NCBI GenBank assembly: GCA_030539475.1
Contig: JAUNRY010000061.1
Location: 1 to 9,881, forward strand
Direction: 5' to 3'
Origin: Bacteroidia bacterium
Lineage (GTDB): Bacteria; Bacteroidota; Bacteroidia; Bacteroidales; Dysgonomonadaceae
Length of the DNA: 9,881 nt
The stretch's first letter is position 1. The number at the start of each line of letters is the position of its first letter. The position numbers were made by a program, and so were the translations under genes. The notes beneath the pieces are model-generated. The model made no database searches. It saw nothing but the letters and a program-made list of their open reading frames with translations, and was not told the origin of the DNA. This document shows positions 6,321 to 9,881 of this stretch, piece after piece.

Positions 6321-8465
6321 TTACGCCAGCACAAAATCCAACTGCTTACGCTCTAAGTTGGCTTTTACTACCTGAATGGAAACCGGCTGTCCCAACCGAT
6401 ATTCGCGGCGGGTGCGGCGTCCTACCAAACGATAATTCTTCTCGTCCAGTTCATAGAAATCGTCATCCAGCTCACGGATTGGAATCATTCCTTCCACCTT
6501 GTTCTCGTTTATTTCCACGTAAATTCCCCATTCGGTAATGCCCGAAATAACGCCATCGTACACCTTCCCTATTTTGTCCGTCATAAATTCCACCTGCTTG
6601 TATTTAATGGAGTCGCGCTCGGCATTGGCTGCCACTTGCTCCATATCGGAACTGTGTTTGCATTCGGCTTCCAGTTGCGCCTGGTCAACGGAGCGCCCAC
6701 CATCCAGGTAACGTTCCAGCAAGCGGTGCACGAGCATATCGGGATAGCGGCGGATGGGCGATGTGAAATGCGTGTAGTACTCAAACGCCAAGCCATAATG
6801 CCCCACATTTTTGGTAGAATATACCGCTTTCGACATGGTGCGGATGGCAATGGTTTCCACCAGATTCTCCTCGGGACGCCCCTGCACTTTATCCAACAAC
6901 GAGTTGATGCTTTTAGCCACGTCCACTTTGCTACCCTCGGTTTTGATTTTGTGCCCGAAACGCAGGATAAACGTATTGAGGGTATCCAGTTTTTCGGGGT
7001 CGGGAATATCGTGGATACGATAAACGAATGTTTTCGCGTTTTTGCCTTTGGGCACTTTGCCTATAAATTCGGCAACAGTCCGGTTGGCCAGCAGCATAAA
7101 CTCCTCTATGAGGTGGTTGGCCTCTTTCGATTCTTTGAAGTACACGCCCAGCGGCTTGCCTTTTTCATCGAGATTGAATTTCACTTCGTAGCGTTCAAAA
7201 TTGATGGCTCCGTTGGCAAAACGCCTGGCTCTGAGTTTTTGCGCCAAGGTATTCATCGCCAGTATTTCTGTTGAGAAATCGCCTTTGCCGGTTTCTATAA
7301 CCGTTTGTGCTTCCTCATAGGTGAGCCGGCTGTCGGAATGAATAATGGTGCGCACGATGCGCGATTTTTTTATTTCGGCTTGCTCGTTCAGCTCGAAAAT
7401 AACCGAAAAACAGAGTTTATCTTCTTTCGGGCGAAGAGAACACAGTTCGTTGCTCAGCCTTTCGGGAAGCATGGGGATGGTTCTGTCGACCAGATAGATG
7501 GACGTGGCGCGGTTTTCGGCTTCCTTATCGATAATATCGCCTTGTTTCACGTAATGCGTAACATCGGCAATGTGCACGCCCACTTCCCAGGTTGTAGCGG
7601 AGACTTTTCGAAGCGAGAGCGCATCGTCGAAATCTTTCGCGTCTTTCGGGTCGATGGTTATGGTAAATACATCGCGAAAATCTTCGCGTTTGGCTATTTC
7701 TTTTTCGTCTATTTTTTCCGGAATCAAATCGGCGGCTTTTCCAACCTTTTCCGGATAGCTATACGGCAGCCCGTATTGTGCCAGAATGGCGTGCATTTCG
7801 GTTGTGTTGTTGCCCGGTTTGCCCAGCACGTCTATTACTTTTCCCACCGGATTGTTGGCTTTTTCCGGCCACTCCACAATTTCTACCACCACCTTGTCGC
7901 CGTTTTTGGCTCCGTTTAGTTCATCCATCGGGATAAAGATATCGTTGGCCAGGAACTTACTGTCCATCACCAAAAAGGCGAAATATTTTTGCACTTCCAG
8001 CACACCCACAAAGCGCGATTGGGCACGTTCCAGAATTTCAATAACCGTTCCTTCGGTATCGGCGCGTTTGCGCTTTGCCAGCAGTTGCACGCGCACGCGG
8101 TCGCCGTTCATGGCTCGCTTGGAGTTGCGTTCGGGGATATTGATGATGTTGGCGTCATCGTCGGGCACAAAAAAGTTTTTGCCGTTGCTTCGGCGCTCAA
8201 AACGGCCTTCGAGAATCAATCCGCGGTTATTCAGGCGATACCTTCCGCGCGAGGTTTCCAGCAACACGTCTTCATCGCGAAGCCTGTCGAGCACTTTTAT
8301 TAATACACGCCGCCCTTCTTCTCCCCGAATATTGAGAGCGGCAGCTATTTGCTTGTAATTGAATTGTTTTTCTTTGTTTTGGGTCAGGAAATCGACAACC
8401 GATTGTACCAGTTCTTTCTTTTTTGGTTTTGCGGCGGGTTCTGCCACAGATGTTCTTTTACTCAT
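6321..8465 (-). CDS. rnr: Ribonuclease R
   Basis: RNase R is a processive 3'-5' exoribonuclease of the RNB (RNase II) family that degrades structured RNA in the cytoplasm and acts in rRNA quality control. The 714-residue product shows, in order, an N-terminal winged-helix region (about 18-78), two cold-shock/OB domains (about 82-155 and 155-215), the RNB domain with the active-site cluster IDPKDAKDFDDA (271-282; D272, D278, D280, D281) and the YYTHFTSPIRRYPD segment toward its end, and a C-terminal S1 domain from about residue 625 (VYDGVISGITEWGIYVEI). The full domain set including the helix-turn-helix separates it from RNase II. It lacks the long basic tail of the 813-residue E. coli enzyme. 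It is a single gene, convergent with the glycan operon and divergent from the epimerase. Confidence 0.97.
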   Translation of the reverse strand: MSKRTSVAEPAAKPKKKELVQSVVDFLTQNKEKQFNYKQIAAALNIRGEEGRRVLIKVLDRLRDEDVLLETSRGRYRLNNRGLILEGRFERRSNGKNFFVPDDDANIINIPERNSKRAMNGDRVRVQLLAKRKRADTEGTVIEILERAQSRFVGVLEVQKYFAFLVMDSKFLANDIFIPMDELNGAKNGDKVVVEIVEWPEKANNPVGKVIDVLGKPGNNTTEMHAILAQYGLPYSYPEKVGKAADLIPEKIDEKEIAKREDFRDVFTITIDPKDAKDFDDALSLRKVSATTWEVGVHIADVTHYVKQGDIIDKEAENRATSIYLVDRTIPMLPERLSNELCSLRPKEDKLCFSVIFELNEQAEIKKSRIVRTIIHSDSRLTYEEAQTVIETGKGDFSTEILAMNTLAQKLRARRFANGAINFERYEVKFNLDEKGKPLGVYFKESKEANHLIEEFMLLANRTVAEFIGKVPKGKNAKTFVYRIHDIPDPEKLDTLNTFILRFGHKIKTEGSKVDVAKSINSLLDKVQGRPEENLVETIAIRTMSKAVYSTKNVGHYGLAFEYYTHFTSPIRRYPDMLVHRLLERYLDGGRSVDQAQLEAECKHSSDMEQVAANAERDSIKYKQVEFMTDKIGKVYDGVISGITEWGIYVEINENKVEGMIPIRELDDDFYELDEKNYRLVGRRTRREYRLGQPVSIQVVKANLERKQLDFVLA

Positions 8466-8519
8466 AATTTTTCCATTCGTTGATAGTGATTAAACAACAA
8501 AAAGGGATTTTAGTTAGTA

Positions 8520-8526
8520 CAAAGTA
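8520..8526 (-). promoter_or_regulatory. Weak -7-like element upstream of rnr
   Basis: The minus strand reads TACTTTG, one base short of the TAnnTTTG consensus, about 55 bases before the rnr ATG. It is the best candidate I see for rnr on this side, but the spacing defect makes it uncertain. Confidence 0.2.
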
Positions 8527-8542
8527 ACAAAAAATATTCGTT

Positions 8543-8565
8543 TATTTGATGATTTACGTCAAATA
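8543..8565. promoter_or_regulatory. Imperfect palindrome, candidate operator between rnr and epimerase
   Basis: TATTTGATG (8543-8551) and CGTCAAATA (8557-8565) are inverted repeats of 9 bases with one mismatch around the centre ATTTA. The site lies between divergent genes, upstream of the rnr -7-like element and about 60 bases upstream of the epimerase -7 element. Symmetry and position fit a homodimeric regulator. The half-site TTTGA-G recalls CRP/FNR-type half-sites, but the spacing is wider than a standard FNR box. Confidence 0.35.
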
Positions 8566-8623
8566 CGATGACGGATTATCTGATATCTTTCGATAAAGTA
8601 TTTTCAAATTGCGTTGTTATGAT

Positions 8624-8631
8624 TAAATTTG
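8624..8631 (+). promoter_or_regulatory. Candidate -7 promoter element of the epimerase gene
   Basis: TAAATTTG matches TAnnTTTG and ends 19 bases before the ATG at 8651, implying transcription from near 8638 and a leader of about 13 bases. This supports the ATG at 8651 over the in-frame TTG at 8642. Confidence 0.45.
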
Positions 8632-8650
8632 TGATTGAATTTTGGAACGA

Positions 8651-9664
8651 ATGGAACATAAAAAAATCCTCATTACCGGCGCCAGCGGATTTATCGGCAG
8701 CACAATTGTTGACAAAGCATTGGAGCTCGGTTTCGAAACCTGGGCGGGAATCCGCGCGAGCAGCAGCAAGTATTATTTGCAGGACGAACGGATTAAGTTT
8801 ATCGATTTAAATTACGCCGATAAGAAAAAGCTAAAAGAGCAACTTAGAAGTTTCGTTGAAAAAAACGGACGTTTCGACTACATCGTTCACAGCGCGGGGA
8901 TTACCAAAGCGGTGCGAAAATCGGAGTTCGATAAAGTAAATTACGAACAGGTGCGAAACTTCGCGGATGCGCTTGTAGAAACCAACGCCGTTCCCGACAT
9001 GTTTATCTTCATGAGCACGCTGGGAGCCATGGGCGTGGGCGATGAAATAAACTACACGCCATTACCGTGCGACTGCACTCCCAATCCGAATACCGCCTAC
9101 GGCAAAAGCAAACTCAAGGCCGAAAATTACCTGAAAAAACTTCCCGGTTTTCCGTACGTTATTCTTCGCCCGACAGGGGTTTACGGCCCGCGCGACAAAG
9201 ATTACCTCATTCTGATGCGCGCCGTGAAAAACGGAATGGATGTGGGCGCCGGATTCCGAAAACAGGTTCTCACGTTTATCTATATTGATGATTTGGTAAA
9301 AATTGTTTTCGATTGCATCGAGAAAAATATTTCCCGAAAAGAATATTACGTGGCCGACGGAGACATTTATACCGATACGGAATTTAACACCATTGTGCAA
9401 CAAGCATTGCAAAAAAAGCGCGTGTTCAGAATAAAAGTTCCGCTGTGGATTGTGAAACCGGCCACTTTCGTGAGCGAAAAAATCTTTCGGATTCTTGGAA
9501 AACCCACCACATTCAACACCGACAAGTATCTTATAATGAGACAACGAAACTGGTCGTGCGACATAACTCCGCTGCAACGCGATTTGGATTTTGTTCCCGA
9601 TTATCGATTAAAGGAAGGAGTGGAAAAAACGGTGAAATGGTATAAAAAGCACCAATGGCTGTAA
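8651..9664 (+). CDS. NAD(P)-dependent epimerase/dehydratase, extended SDR family
   Basis: A 337-residue Rossmann-fold enzyme of the extended short-chain dehydrogenase/reductase family, whose members act on nucleotide sugars or on steroid/isoprenoid-like substrates. The dinucleotide-binding motif is ITGASGFIGS (8-17). Other landmarks are VHSAGITKA (79-87), the catalytic STLGAMG region (S122) and YGKSK (Y150, K154), then RPTGVYGPRD (173-182) and FIYIDDLV (209-216). The ATG at 8651 is preferred because the glycine motif then lies at the usual distance and the promoter element is close; an in-frame TTG at 8642 would add three residues. It stands as a single gene after the divergent rnr. A role in glycan sugar synthesis is possible given the nearby operon, but it lies in a separate transcription unit and the substrate is unknown. 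Confidence 0.88.
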   Translation: MEHKKILITGASGFIGSTIVDKALELGFETWAGIRASSSKYYLQDERIKFIDLNYADKKKLKEQLRSFVEKNGRFDYIVHSAGITKAVRKSEFDKVNYEQVRNFADALVETNAVPDMFIFMSTLGAMGVGDEINYTPLPCDCTPNPNTAYGKSKLKAENYLKKLPGFPYVILRPTGVYGPRDKDYLILMRAVKNGMDVGAGFRKQVLTFIYIDDLVKIVFDCIEKNISRKEYYVADGDIYTDTEFNTIVQQALQKKRVFRIKVPLWIVKPATFVSEKIFRILGKPTTFNTDKYLIMRQRNWSCDITPLQRDLDFVPDYRLKEGVEKTVKWYKKHQWL

Positions 9665-9672
9665 ATGGGGTA

Positions 9673-9692
9673 AAGCGATTTGGAAATCGCTT
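9673..9692 (+). terminator. Hairpin 8 bases after the epimerase stop
   Basis: AAGCGATTT (9673-9681) and AAATCGCTT (9684-9692) form a perfect 9-bp inverted repeat with only GG between them; in RNA it would open to a 4-base loop. Its place just after the stop codon suggests a 3' end hairpin. The bases that follow (ATCAAATTATAGG) are not a U tract, so an intrinsic terminator is likely but not classical. Confidence 0.5.
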
Positions 9693-9781
9693 ATCAAATT
9701 ATAGGCGAATCGGAATTCACTTTGTCCCTGAGTTTAAAAACAAATAATGCCCATAAGACACAGAATATAAGCATTTTTTTG

Positions 9782-9789
9782 TATTTTTG
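9782..9789 (+). promoter_or_regulatory. Candidate -7 promoter element of the right-edge gene
   Basis: TATTTTTG followed by C matches TAnnTTTG and ends 19 bases before the ATG at 9809, the same spacing as for the epimerase. It supports a gene starting at 9809 and running off the right edge. Confidence 0.45.
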
Positions 9790-9808
9790 CATAAACAGAT
9801 CCACCTAA

Positions 9809-9881
9809 ATGACAAGGAAAGAGATAATTCAAGAAATAAAATAAACTCTTCGAAAGGTTGTACCCGATGCAAAAACAATCT
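9809..9881 (+). pseudogene. Start of a nucleotidyltransferase-like (MNT) gene with an in-frame stop, cut by window edge
   Basis: From ATG 9809 the frame reads MTRKEIIQEIK, then TAA (9842-9844), then continues in the same frame as TLRKVVPDAKTI to the window end. The two halves together resemble the N-terminus of small Bacteroidota nucleotidyltransferases, whose next residues would be a glycine-serine GSRARG-type motif. The TAA stands where lysine or glutamine is usual and is one base change from AAA or CAA. MNT proteins commonly pair with a HEPN protein in a toxin-antitoxin module. Only 24 codons are visible, so the family call is tentative. No in-frame ATG, GTG or TTG after the stop offers an alternative start within the window. 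Confidence 0.5.

Noticed and set aside
6636..7919. Long plus-strand open frames of 212 and 204 codons opposite rnr
   Set aside because: They lie wholly inside the RNase R gene on the other strand, show no recognisable motif, and are explained by codon bias of the real gene.
8568..8810. 80-codon plus-strand frame overlapping the epimerase start
   Set aside because: It crosses the epimerase promoter and the conserved glycine-motif coding region in a different frame.
9746..9780. AATGC and GCATTTTTTT as an intrinsic terminator after the epimerase
   Set aside because: The stem is only 5 bp around a 20-base loop; the perfect 9-bp hairpin at 9673-9692 is a better candidate.
9867..9881. ATG at 9867 as a restart of the right-edge gene
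   Set aside because: It is in a different frame from the nucleotidyltransferase-like reading and lies inside the codons for PDAKT.

Overview
The window looks like chromosomal DNA from a member of the Bacteroidota, probably Bacteroidales. The gene content fits: a 303-residue QueG, a 714-residue RNase R, and an FkbM-methyltransferase/glycosyltransferase cassette. Recognisable Shine-Dalgarno sites are absent. Good matches to the Bacteroidota -7 promoter element TAnnTTTG sit just upstream of almost every gene. No rRNA, tRNA, CRISPR array or insertion sequence is visible, and no gene-free stretch exceeds about 300 bases.

Layout from left to right: ruvB (minus, Holliday-junction branch-migration motor); a divergent two-gene PIN-domain toxin-antitoxin module (plus, 1270-1910); queG (minus, last step of queuosine synthesis), convergent with the toxin gene; a three-gene overlapping operon on plus (3029-6268) with an oligosaccharide flippase, an FkbM-family methyltransferase and a rhamnosyltransferase-like GT2; rnr (minus, RNase R), convergent with that operon; a divergent extended-SDR epimerase/dehydratase gene (plus, 8651-9664); and, at the right edge, the start of a nucleotidyltransferase-like gene with an in-frame stop at codon 12.

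The genes form three functional groups. ruvB, queG and rnr are single housekeeping genes for DNA repair, tRNA modification and RNA decay. The flippase/methyltransferase/glycosyltransferase operon, and perhaps the epimerase, belong to surface-glycan assembly; no polymerase, initiating transferase or nucleotide-sugar synthesis set is present here, so the operon must draw on functions encoded elsewhere. The PIN module and the broken nucleotidyltransferase are small accessory genes set between core genes.

The most unusual structure is non-coding. Three intergenic spots (71-126, 2847-2881, 2954-2996) carry degenerate tandem heptamers of the form TCTNNNN: TCT recurs every 7 bases while the other four positions drift. 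One array fills the apparent 5' leader of queG, one lies immediately upstream of the flippase promoter, and one abuts the ruvB stop codon. Nothing in the neighbouring coding sequence explains them. A second non-coding feature is a 23-bp imperfect palindrome (8543-8565) between the divergent rnr and epimerase genes.
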